A DNA stretch of 13,078 bases from Fidelibacterota bacterium (GTDB lineage: Bacteria > Fidelibacterota > Marinisomatia > Marinisomatales > TCS55), in assembly GCA_002701875.1 (NCBI GenBank), contig NZWI01000037.1:7851-20928 (forward strand). The letters run 5' to 3'. Made by a program: the position numbers and the translations under genes. Each line of letters opens with the position of its first letter. The first letter of the stretch is position 1. Below, one piece after another: positions 7,342 to 13,078 of the stretch. The notes beneath the pieces are model-generated. The model was given only the letters and a program-made list of their open reading frames with translations, was not told the origin of the DNA and searched no databases.

Positions 7342-8727
7342 TCATCCTTTCTTCATTCCAATATAAACTATCAAGCAAGAAGTTACGAATGGGAAAATCC
7401 TTTCAAAAGGATTTCCCTCAGGCTTTAGGTCTGAATAGTAAAATATTAAGGTTCCGAAAAATCCAACTAACATTGCAATTATAGCATATTTTGAATCTAC
7501 GTTTCCATTTAAACGACCAATAAGTAGAGGGCCAAAAGCAGAACCCATGGCTGAAAAAGCAAATAAAACTCTGCTATAAATAGTTTTATCAACAAAAATT
7601 GCCATTGCCACTGCTAAGACACAAATAACTGCAACAATTATTCGAGTATCTTTCAAGCTAAACTCGTCATTTTTACTTTTCAAATCATGACTTATGCTTG
7701 ATGCAGCAACTAAAAGTTGGCTGTCAGCTGTAGACATTATAGCTGATAACACTGATGCTAAAATTATACCTGCAATTACTGGAGGAAGTAATTGGTTGCT
7801 CATTTCTATTAAGATTTGTTCATTTTTAGGAATATCAACTAATAATCTGCCTGCCCAACCTAATAATATCATCCCAGGATATATTATCAGAGCCCATACA
7901 ATTGCAATCATTCTTCCCTCTTTAATACTTTGACCAGGCTTAATTGCTAAAAATCTATTTACAACATGTGGTTGACCTGGATAACCAATTCCTATTCCCA
8001 TAGTGCCAAGTATAAACCCTAATGAAATAATGCCTCCAAAACCGGCAGGAGATAAAAATAAGCTTTGATTAGATAGATTACTTAGTATATCATTTAGTCC
8101 AACATGAATTATTGCAACAATTGGTAGAATAATTGCTGATATGGCCATCATGACACCCTGAAGTGTATCAGTCACACTCACGGCCCAAAATCCACCTAAT
8201 AAAGTATATACTAGTATAATAGTAGCTCCAATCAGGATACTTATATTCTTCTTTATACCAAAGGTAGATTGAAATGATTGACCAGCTGCATCAAATTGGG
8301 ATGCTATATAAAATATAAAACAAAATAAAATGATGCCTGATGCAATCCAGCGGATTAATCGAATAGATTCTCCATTTTGATTTGTTGCCAAGACATCCGT
8401 CAAGGTTAAAGCATTTATATTACGCCCATATGAGCTTAATCGAGGAGCTATATAAAACCAATTAATAACAAATCCTGACAAGGTTGCAGGAAATAACCAA
8501 ATTGCAGGCAAACCCCATAAGTATGCTGCACCACTAACACCTAAGAGTGTCCAGGCAGAAGATGAACTTGCAGATGCGCTTAACGCAGCAACCCATGGCC
8601 CTAGTTTCCCTCCGCCAAGGAAGTAATCAGATGTATTATTTGTCCTACGATTTGCCCAAACACCAATGATAATCAAAATTACTTTATAAAAGATAAGGGT
8701 TATAAGAATCGCTAAAGAACTATCCAT
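7342..8727 (-). CDS. Sodium:solute symporter family (SSS/PutP-like) permease
   Basis: A 461-residue polytopic symporter of the LeuT-fold SSS family, closest in style to PutP. Visible landmarks are DYFLGGGKLGPWVAALSASAS (34-54), GFWAVSVTDTLQ (179-190), GYPGQPHVVNRFLAI (248-262) and SAIMSTADSQLLVAASS (328-344). The last one holds the Ser-Thr pair (S332/T333) that forms part of the Na2 sodium site in this family. Position 55, the functionally important Asp of E. coli PutP (SAGASDMSGW), is Ser here (SASASSSSAW), so proline specificity should not be assumed. The start ATG overlaps the pxpC stop by 8 bases, and the stop nearly touches pxpA. Being embedded between pxpC and pxpA makes 5-oxoproline, glutamate or a small peptide the most likely cargo, by context only. 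The C-terminus is short compared with PutP (502 residues). Confidence 0.9.
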   Translation of the reverse strand: MDSSLAILITLIFYKVILIIIGVWANRRTNNTSDYFLGGGKLGPWVAALSASASSSSAWTLLGVSGAAYLWGLPAIWLFPATLSGFVINWFYIAPRLSSYGRNINALTLTDVLATNQNGESIRLIRWIASGIILFCFIFYIASQFDAAGQSFQSTFGIKKNISILIGATIILVYTLLGGFWAVSVTDTLQGVMMAISAIILPIVAIIHVGLNDILSNLSNQSLFLSPAGFGGIISLGFILGTMGIGIGYPGQPHVVNRFLAIKPGQSIKEGRMIAIVWALIIYPGMILLGWAGRLLVDIPKNEQILIEMSNQLLPPVIAGIILASVLSAIMSTADSQLLVAASSISHDLKSKNDEFSLKDTRIIVAVICVLAVAMAIFVDKTIYSRVLFAFSAMGSAFGPLLIGRLNGNVDSKYAIIAMLVGFFGTLIFYYSDLKPEGNPFERIFPFVTSCLIVYIGMKKG

Positions 8728-9646
8728 GATCTGCTATTCTCTTTACATAGATTTCTCGCTCATATCGAAGTGTTTCTGCTTTTTCTAATGATACCAATTC
8801 AAATTGAAATTTATCACCTGGCTTCAATTGGCCTACTTTATGCAGCTCAGATGTTATTACACTAGCAATTTTGGGGTACCCTCCAGTCGTTTGATGTTCT
8901 ACAAAAGAAATAATTGGAAATCCATTACTTGGTAGTTGAATTGCTCCTAGGGGAACACCCTCAGTTATTATTTCATTTTCATTATCTAATTTTAGAGATC
9001 TACCTTCCAATCGAATGCCCATTCTGTTTGATAAATTAGAAACAATATATTTTTGACTAAGAAAAGTTTGCCAAGTAGATTTTGATATGTAATCGCTCTG
9101 TAACCCTTTTATTATTAATAATTTAGACATATCTATATCAAGTAATTTATTAACTATGATTGGTTTTAATGATTTCTGGTCATCACCTATTTTTAATACA
9201 TCATTTTTTTTTAAAGATCTGCCATTCAAACCTCCCATTTTAGAAGTTAGATGAGTGGTTTTAGCAGACAACACATTATTGATATCAATTCCTCCTCTTA
9301 TAGCCAGATAGCATCGTGATCCTTGCATCGATTGGCCAATGGATAGAACTTGACCTGATTGAATAGATGTATTCTTATAAAAATGTAACGATTCACCATC
9401 AATTTTTGCATCAAACTTGCTACCCGTTAATGATATGTTAGTATCAATATCAAATCTAAAGTCACCTCCTACCAATGTCATTTCTATACCCGCTAAATTT
9501 TCTTTATTCCCGACTATTAGATTGCCTAATCTAAAAGATAAATCATCTGCTGCGCCCGATGAAGAAATCCCATAATGACTATATCCATTTCTACCAAGAT
9601 CTTGTATGGTAGTCTGAAGACCAGGATTAAGTATTTTTATACTCAA
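8720..9646 (-). CDS. pxpC: 5-oxoprolinase subunit PxpC (biotin-dependent carboxyltransferase/KipA-like family)
   Basis: A 308-residue PxpC, the family often mislabelled 'biotin-dependent carboxyltransferase' or 'urea amidolyase related' because it shares the AHS2 (CT_A_B) fold. It acts with PxpB and PxpA in ATP-dependent 5-oxoproline hydrolysis. Family phrases: GLQTTIQDLGRNGYSHYGISSSGAADD (9-35 region), GNLIVGN, CYLAIRGGIDI, MGGLNGRSLKKNDVL, LSNRMGIRLEG, and the long C-terminal block EGVPLGAIQLPSNGFPI...TTGGYPKIASVI...LKPGDKFQF. The start is TTG at 9644-9646, overlapping the pxpB stop as TTGA, with AAAGG seven bases upstream, so it is translationally coupled. The downstream end overlaps the symporter start by 8 bases. 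Confidence 0.94.
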   Translation of the reverse strand: MSIKILNPGLQTTIQDLGRNGYSHYGISSSGAADDLSFRLGNLIVGNKENLAGIEMTLVGGDFRFDIDTNISLTGSKFDAKIDGESLHFYKNTSIQSGQVLSIGQSMQGSRCYLAIRGGIDINNVLSAKTTHLTSKMGGLNGRSLKKNDVLKIGDDQKSLKPIIVNKLLDIDMSKLLIIKGLQSDYISKSTWQTFLSQKYIVSNLSNRMGIRLEGRSLKLDNENEIITEGVPLGAIQLPSNGFPIISFVEHQTTGGYPKIASVITSELHKVGQLKPGDKFQFELVSLEKAETLRYEREIYVKRIADHG

Positions 9647-10326
9647 GAAGAGACCTTTTGGAATTCTTCTTCTGCAATCGAAACAAAACGAATTTGGTCT
9701 CCCATTTTTAAATAGCTATTTTCAGGATTCTTCGTATTAAATATCGTTTTGGGTGTTTTACCAATTAAGTTCCAACCCCCCGGTGAGGATAATGGGTAAA
9801 TCCCTGTTTGATTTCCAGCTATACCAACTGAACCCGCATCAACTAATTTTCTAGGAGTCTCAAGTCTAGGAGTTGAAATTGACTCATCCATACCACTACA
9901 GTAGGGAAACCCAATAGAAAACCCAATAAAATTAACAGTGTATATTGCCTCAGAATGGAGCTTTATCACTTCAGATTCACTTTTGCCCGAATAATTGGAA
10001 ATACGCTTTAAATCGGGTCCATATTCACCACCATAGACTAAAGGAATTTCTACAGTTCTTGTTTTACTTTCAATTTCAATATCATAATGAGTGAGTGCAT
10101 CTTTTAAATATGTATTGATTTGATCTAATTGAGCTGAATTTGATAGCGAAACCATTATTGAATTATATGCTGGGTGAATATTCATAATTTCATCTTTTGG
10201 ATGATTCAAAAGATATTTTGTAAAAGAAAAAACCTGCTTGTGCAGGTCTTTAGTAATTGAATCTCCAAATTTAACTAAAATTGCTCGATCAGATGCTGGT
10301 ATAAGCTTAGGATAAGAGATCAGAAT
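9643..10326 (-). CDS. pxpB: 5-oxoprolinase subunit PxpB (KipI-like), with probable non-standard ATT start
   Basis: PxpB (AHS1/KipI family) partners PxpC in 5-oxoprolinase. Core motifs are VEIPLVYGGEYGPDL, IGFSIGFPYCSGMDE, TPRKLVDAGSVGIAGNQTGIYP and SPGGWNLIGKTP. From the first conventional start (TTG at 10207-10209) the protein has only 188 residues and lacks the family N-terminus. Reading upstream in the same frame there is no stop for 39 more codons, and they encode LIPASDRAILVKFGDSIT, matching the usual 'GDxALxVEFG' opening. The frame reaches an in-frame TGA at 10330-10332. Candidate starts are ATT at 10324-10326 (227 residues), CTG at 10321-10323, or ATA at 10327-10329. I prefer ATT because it overlaps the upstream TAA by one base, the geometry of a TAATG coupling. 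A sequencing error or a mutated ATG is equally possible. A terminator-like hairpin lies inside. Confidence 0.9.
   Translation of the reverse strand: MLISYPKLIPASDRAILVKFGDSITKDLHKQVFSFTKYLLNHPKDEIMNIHPAYNSIMVSLSNSAQLDQINTYLKDALTHYDIEIESKTRTVEIPLVYGGEYGPDLKRISNYSGKSESEVIKLHSEAIYTVNFIGFSIGFPYCSGMDESISTPRLETPRKLVDAGSVGIAGNQTGIYPLSSPGGWNLIGKTPKTIFNTKNPENSYLKMGDQIRFVSIAEEEFQKVSS
10227..10247 (-). terminator. Intrinsic-terminator-like hairpin inside pxpB
   Basis: On the coding (minus) strand, ACCTGC (10247-10242), a four-base loop ACAA, and GCAGGT (10237-10232) form a six-base-pair GC-rich stem. It is followed at once by a T-run (10231-10227), then C and TTTT. This is the exact form of an intrinsic terminator, but it sits about 80-100 bases inside pxpB, over codons for KDLHKQVFSF. 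It may be chance, or an attenuator that ends transcription when pxpB is not being translated. On the plus strand the hairpin lacks a good T-run. Confidence 0.45.
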
Positions 10327-10553
10327 TATTCACTAATTATTTCAACTGAATGAATTGGAAGAGTCCATAGTTTATCATTTTCATCTTTAAATAAATAACG
10401 TGTAGGAAAATGAGCAATACTATCTAAAATTAATTCTACGCCCTTTTCTAAGTCTCCTTGAACTTCATGATGAAATTTTACTGTTTTAAACTTTGTACCC
10501 TTTTTCACACCGAAATGTTCGGTTGACAATTGATCGAACTCTTTAGTTTCCAT
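10326..10553 (-). CDS. 75-residue protein of unknown function, first gene of the 5-oxoprolinase operon
   Basis: A small soluble protein with no signal peptide or membrane segment. I do not recognise it. The start is ATG at 10551-10553 with a clear AAGGA ribosome site (10560-10564) six bases upstream, so it is very probably translated. The sequence has alternating strand-like pieces (GTKFKTVKFHHEV, GVELILDSIAHFPTRYLF, KLWTLPIHSVEIISE), consistent with a small beta-barrel, SH3-like or PilZ-sized domain; this is only a shape guess. Its TAA (10326-10328) overlaps the proposed ATT start of pxpB, which puts it in the same transcript and makes it a candidate accessory or regulator. It lies divergent to the rlmB-like gene. 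Confidence 0.82.
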   Translation of the reverse strand: METKEFDQLSTEHFGVKKGTKFKTVKFHHEVQGDLEKGVELILDSIAHFPTRYLFKDENDKLWTLPIHSVEIISE

Positions 10554-10614
10554 TAATAATCCTTAATTATATATATGAAATTAAAGTTTTTCATACAATT
10601 GTTTCAATCAATGG
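10554..10614. promoter_or_regulatory. Divergent promoter region between the 5-oxoprolinase operon and the rlmB-like gene
   Basis: These 61 AT-rich bases separate two divergent start codons and must hold both promoters unless one lies inside a gene. Toward the plus strand, TACAAT (10594-10599) is a good -10 match about 15 bases before the rlmB-like ATG, without a clear -35. Toward the minus strand, a TATATA/TATAAT run around 10565-10576 could be a -10, with TTGTAT upstream at about 17-base spacing as a -35. The elements overlap, so the two promoters may compete. No clear operator palindrome is visible. Confidence 0.4.
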
Positions 10615-11379
10615 ATGAATTCTATTATTATATTCAACTTAATGAGAAAAGGTCATCATACTATTTTTGGTATAAATGGATGCGCTGCTGTACTAGAATC
10701 AAAAAAATACAAAATAATAGAAATAATTATCCAATCTGGTAGCCCAGCGGAAAAAGATGGGAAGGTTACCCATGCTCTTGGTTATCATGGTGGCCATATT
10801 AAAGTTCTCTCCTCATCTCAGTTTAAATCAAAATTTCCCCAATGGCGGACACAAGGTATTGTTGTAAGATTTTCTGGTATAGTTGATTGCGATCTTCCTT
10901 CTTACAAAAAACAAACTGGCAATATTGGCTTACTTGTGTTAGATGGTATTGAAGACCCTCAAAACTTAGGGCAAATTATTCGTACCTCAGAATGTGCGGG
11001 AATAGATGGTATCATAATTTCAAAACATTCTAGTTGTGGTATCACAGATACCGTCTTACAGGTTAGTCAAGGTGCATTCACTCAAGTGCCTATTCATATA
11101 GTATCTAATTTGAATCAAACTGCAACACAACTTAAAAAAGAAGATTTTTGGATAACTGCATTTGAAAATGGCATCCAATCAAAAAATTGGCATGAAATAG
11201 ACTATAAGGGAAAAATGCTAATTATAGTTGGCAGTGAAGGTCGTGGAATAAAAAAGTTGAATTTAGAAAATAGTGACTTTCAAGCAAACATACCCATGCA
11301 AGGTCAAATCAATTCTCTAAATGTATCTGCTGCTGTCAGTGCGATTTTATTTGAGCGCTTAAGGCAACTATCTATTTAA
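10615..11379 (+). CDS. rlmB: SpoU/TrmH-family RNA 2'-O-methyltransferase, RlmB-like
   Basis: A 254-residue SPOUT methyltransferase that should 2'-O-methylate a ribose in rRNA (RlmB acts on G2251 of 23S rRNA in E. coli) or tRNA. Residues about 15-88 form the small substrate-binding domain (HHTIFGINGCAAVLES...). The knotted catalytic domain has motif 1 LVLDGIEDPQNLGQIIRTSE (107-126, with N117 and R123), motif 2 IVGSEGRGI (204-212, E208) and motif 3 IPMQGQINSLNVSAAVSA (226-243, S234 and N236). Length and N-domain favour RlmB over TrmH or TrmL, but the exact target is not proven. The ribosome site before 10615 is weak; an in-frame ATG at 10642 is an alternative, starting just before the family's usual opening. 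It is the only plus-strand gene and ends 6 bases from the convergent barrel gene. Confidence 0.9.
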   Translation: MNSIIIFNLMRKGHHTIFGINGCAAVLESKKYKIIEIIIQSGSPAEKDGKVTHALGYHGGHIKVLSSSQFKSKFPQWRTQGIVVRFSGIVDCDLPSYKKQTGNIGLLVLDGIEDPQNLGQIIRTSECAGIDGIIISKHSSCGITDTVLQVSQGAFTQVPIHIVSNLNQTATQLKKEDFWITAFENGIQSKNWHEIDYKGKMLIIVGSEGRGIKKLNLENSDFQANIPMQGQINSLNVSAAVSAILFERLRQLSI

Positions 11380-11385
11380 TAATAA

Positions 11386-12321
11386 TTAAAAAGTGACACT
11401 GATACCTATGGAAATCCTGCTATCTGCAGCTTTATAGTTATTAATATAATATTGACCATAGCCGTCTTTCTCAGACTCAGCTAAATCTCTATCAATACTT
11501 GGCAAACTTGCTTTGCCTTTTCCTGGGTTAGCAAAAGTAATTTTTTGACCTTCAGTATAATATTTTGGATCGTACTGCATAAAAACCTTAGGTGCAGGTT
11601 GTGCGTCATTTTTAATATTGTACTTTATAACAATATTTAACCATTCTTCAGCAGTTTTAATTGTAAATGTATTTCTCCAGTCCGTTAGAACATCATCACC
11701 AGCAGGTTTATAATAATATTCGGACTGATAATAAAAATTTTCACCTATAGGAAGTTTTAACTTAGGCCTAACAGAGATCCTACTATATTTAACTGGTTTT
11801 AAATTATCATTATCTTTGTAAGCAGTTACTCCAAGGGAATCACCATAATCCGCATAAAGGTGAATACTATTCTTTCCCACGATTTCTTCTTCTTCAGATA
11901 AAAAAGCTGCACTAACAGAAAGCAAATCTCCAAGAACGCGCCATTTTGCACCTAATCCATAATTAGAGCGACTTTTAATACCAAGAGCATCATCAAAGGA
12001 AGATTCAGCGATAAGAAATGGAGATATAGTACCATTAGCCCATAAATCAAATTTCAATGTCATCTGTTGATCATTATAGTAATTTTCAATACCTGCCCAG
12101 GTTGCATTATTTTTTTCAAAAGCGAACAAAAATTCAGAGTCTTTTAATACAGTAGCACCTAAGTTAATATCTCCATAGGAAGTAAGTGCGTAGGAAATAT
12201 TCCAATACTGAAAATCTGTATTACCACCTCTACCAGAATAACCTCCTGATAAATCATGCTCAAATTGAGCAAGAATAGTCGATGAAATGAATATTAAAGT
12301 GAAAAGTATTCTAAAAATCAT
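11386..12321 (-). CDS. Outer-membrane beta-barrel-like protein of unknown function
   Basis: A 311-residue protein with a signal peptide (MIFRILFTLIFISSTILAQ, cut after about residue 18-19) and a body of alternating hydrophobic and polar strands with Tyr/Phe/Trp at likely girdle positions: FQYWNISYALTSYGDINLGATV, MTLKFDLWAN, NYGLGAKWRVLGDLLSVSAAFL, FYYQSEYYYK and others. It ends in SRISIGISVTF; a C-terminal Phe with alternating hydrophobics is the recognition signal for BAM-dependent insertion. A stretch near 250-290 (YTEGQKITFANPGKGKASLPS) is loop-like. No specific porin family is recognised; the number of strands is uncertain. The start is ATG at 12319-12321, with AAAGGA 10 bases upstream, and a weak -10 (TAAAAT, 12350-12355) lies between the terminator and the gene, so it probably has its own promoter. 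Confidence 0.8.
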   Translation of the reverse strand: MIFRILFTLIFISSTILAQFEHDLSGGYSGRGGNTDFQYWNISYALTSYGDINLGATVLKDSEFLFAFEKNNATWAGIENYYNDQQMTLKFDLWANGTISPFLIAESSFDDALGIKSRSNYGLGAKWRVLGDLLSVSAAFLSEEEEIVGKNSIHLYADYGDSLGVTAYKDNDNLKPVKYSRISVRPKLKLPIGENFYYQSEYYYKPAGDDVLTDWRNTFTIKTAEEWLNIVIKYNIKNDAQPAPKVFMQYDPKYYTEGQKITFANPGKGKASLPSIDRDLAESEKDGYGQYYINNYKAADSRISIGISVTF

Positions 12322-12372
12322 GGCATGTAAGTCCTTTATTTCAATATAGATTTTACAATGAATTAGGGGTAA

Positions 12373-12404
12373 AAAAAATAGGGCGAATAATCGCCCTATT
12401 TTTT
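12373..12404. terminator. Strong bidirectional intrinsic terminator
   Basis: A perfect inverted repeat: 12373-12386 pairs with 12391-12404 around a four-base loop. The core is TAGGGCGA/TCGCCCTA, flanked by A-runs on one side and T-runs on the other, so both strands give a GC-rich hairpin followed by a U-run. It lies 25 bases past the stop of the 107-residue gene, which it should terminate. It also isolates the barrel gene at 12321 from upstream transcription, and would block any plus-strand read-through arriving from 11386-12321. Confidence 0.9.
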
Positions 12405-12428
12405 GGTAAAAATTATCTTCAGATAATC

Positions 12429-12752
12429 TTAGTTAGGATCTTCTTCTTTTTTGGCTTTCTTGTTTTTTCCAAACAAGCTCTGCCAGAAGCTTCCTTTTTT
12501 AGCAGCTTTACCATCATCTAAAACAGCTTTTTTACCTTCTTCATGGCCAGCCATTTTAGCTTGTGATGGCTTAGATCCTGGATCTTTAGCCACTCCGTCT
12601 AATTTTACTCCACTACCTGCCTTAGCACCGTCTGACATATCCTTAACGGATTTGTCGCCTTTTCTTGTATCATCAAGTTCATCTTGTGCATATACAAAAG
12701 AAACTGTTGAAACTAAAAGAAAAAGAGCAAAAGTTTTTAAGATACGATTCAT
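12429..12752 (-). CDS. Small exported lysine-rich protein of unknown function
   Basis: A 107-residue protein with a clean signal peptide (MNRILKTFALFLLVSTVSFVYAQ, cut about residue 23). The mature part is low in hydrophobics and rich in Lys, Asp, Gly and Ala, likely unstructured, and includes an SFWQSLFGKNKK patch (88-99) that could be a short amphipathic membrane- or partner-binding helix, then an acidic-basic tail KKAKKEEDPN. An excellent ribosome site AAGGAG (12759-12764) sits six bases upstream of the ATG, the best in the window, so high expression is likely. A CRP-type palindrome lies about 90 bases upstream and a strong terminator downstream, so it looks like an independently regulated single-gene transcript. 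The opposite-strand frame over it is a shadow. I do not recognise the family. Confidence 0.8.
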   Translation of the reverse strand: MNRILKTFALFLLVSTVSFVYAQDELDDTRKGDKSVKDMSDGAKAGSGVKLDGVAKDPGSKPSQAKMAGHEEGKKAVLDDGKAAKKGSFWQSLFGKNKKAKKEEDPN

Positions 12753-12841
12753 ATTATTCTCCTTATTAGGTTCAGTTTGACCCTTTAGTTAAAGATAAAT
12801 TAGTTAATAAGCAAGCATAGTTCAATAGCATAATTTTCACT

Positions 12842-12857
12842 TGTGACCTATGTCACA
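12842..12857. promoter_or_regulatory. Perfect CRP/FNR-family-type operator palindrome
   Basis: The 16 bases read TGTGA, six bases, TCACA: both half-sites match the CRP core consensus exactly. It lies 90-105 bases upstream of the start of the 107-residue gene. A TATGCT hexamer (12814-12819) on the minus strand could be a -10; it would place the start of transcription near 12807 and the palindrome centre about 42 bases upstream, the class II activator position. The regulator (CRP, FNR or a relative) is not in the window, so the identification rests on the motif alone. Confidence 0.6.
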
Positions 12858-12871
12858 TTGACCCCATTTTG

Positions 12872-13042
12872 CTACTTATCATCAGATTTTTTTTGTCCAT
12901 CTTTAGATGGACCCAATAACGATTCAATATTTTTTGCAACACCATCAAAAAAAGTATTTATACCTTTTTTGAAGTGGAATGAGCTATCATTAAGTAATTC
13001 AGAAAATTTATCAACAGAGTCCTTCTCTTTTTTAGATCTCAT
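12872..13042 (-). CDS. 56-residue highly charged small protein of unknown function
   Basis: A short frame from ATG (13040-13042) to TAG (12872-12874), too short for usual length cut-offs. The product begins MRSKKEKDSVDKFSELLNDS, continues with FHFKKGINTFFDGVAKNIESLLG (22-44), which can form an amphipathic helix, and ends in a charged tail KDGQKKSDDK. There is no signal peptide and no membrane segment, so it should be cytoplasmic or peripherally membrane-bound. No clear ribosome site precedes the ATG, which lowers confidence. It shares direction and the charged, lysine-rich style with the downstream exported protein but is not an obvious copy. Its stop lies 14 bases before the CRP-type palindrome. 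I do not recognise it. Confidence 0.55.
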   Translation of the reverse strand: MRSKKEKDSVDKFSELLNDSSFHFKKGINTFFDGVAKNIESLLGPSKDGQKKSDDK

Positions 13043-13078
13043 TACTTATAAAGCTTTTGATGAAACGAGATTATTTAA

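Noticed and set aside
7694-7933. Plus-strand open frame of 79 codons
   Set aside because: Antisense shadow of the symporter gene; its hydrophobicity mirrors the membrane segments below.
8720-10326. Urea amidolyase or biotin-dependent carboxylase function for pxpB/pxpC
   Set aside because: No biotin carboxylase or biotin-carrier domain is nearby, and the co-located pxpA identifies the set as 5-oxoprolinase.
10207-10332. Frameshift or N-terminal truncation of pxpB
   Set aside because: The missing N-terminus is present in the same frame directly upstream, so neither a frameshift nor a truncation is needed; only the start codon is unusual.
12451-12780. Plus-strand open frame of 109 codons
   Set aside because: Overlaps the 107-residue exported protein, which has a perfect ribosome site and signal peptide; the plus-strand product is Ser/Pro/Phe-rich shadow sequence.
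12895-12912. Perfect 8-base inverted repeat (GTCCATCT/AGATGGAC)
   Set aside because: Considered as a terminator, but on the minus strand it is followed by an A-run and on the plus strand by no T-run; it lies inside the 56-residue frame.

Overview
The window is AT-rich bacterial chromosome that is almost fully coded, with gaps mostly under 120 bases. The protein style fits a marine, Gram-negative, SAR406-like lineage (Candidatus Marinimicrobia/Neomarinimicrobiota) or a Bacteroidota-like relative: short signal peptides ending in AQ or SQ, a barrel protein ending in phenylalanine, many lysine/asparagine codons, and TTG starts. This placement is inference from style, since no rRNA or other phylogenetic marker is present. 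All genes but one are on the minus strand; the exception is an rlmB-like RNA methyltransferase at 10615-11379.

Reading along the minus strand from high to low coordinates: (a) 13042-11386 holds a 56-residue charged protein, a 107-residue secreted lysine-rich protein with a strong ribosome site and a perfect CRP-type palindrome upstream, a strong terminator, and an outer-membrane beta-barrel protein. (b) 10553-5322 is a tightly packed operon: a 75-residue unknown protein, pxpB, pxpC, an SSS-family sodium symporter, pxpA and an exported M20 zinc carboxypeptidase. PxpA, PxpB and PxpC together form the ATP-dependent 5-oxoprolinase, which turns 5-oxoproline (pyroglutamate) into glutamate. With the exported peptidase and the symporter, the operon reads as a capture, import and conversion module for glutamate or pyroglutamate compounds; the links of symporter and peptidase to that pathway are inferred from context. 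(c) 5232-1 holds a 44-residue membrane peptide that looks like the severed N-terminus of a TolB/TPR-type protein, an Asp-box predicted lipoprotein, a methyltransferase overlapping a YwaF-type membrane protein by ATGA, a CNNM/CBS ion-transport-type protein, and a large exported protein cut by the window edge.

The most interesting points are in pxpB. Its conserved N-terminus continues about 39 codons upstream of the first TTG start, to an ATT codon that sits exactly where a TAATG stop-start junction would be expected (here TAATT). Inside this N-terminal part there is a hairpin followed by a T-run on the coding strand that looks like an intrinsic terminator. Together these could make translation of pxpB control transcription of the rest of the operon, though this is a hypothesis. 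There are no CRISPR arrays, insertion sequences, tRNAs or rRNAs that I can see. No gene-free stretch exceeds 300 bases; the longest gap, 5057-5321, contains the 44-residue peptide.
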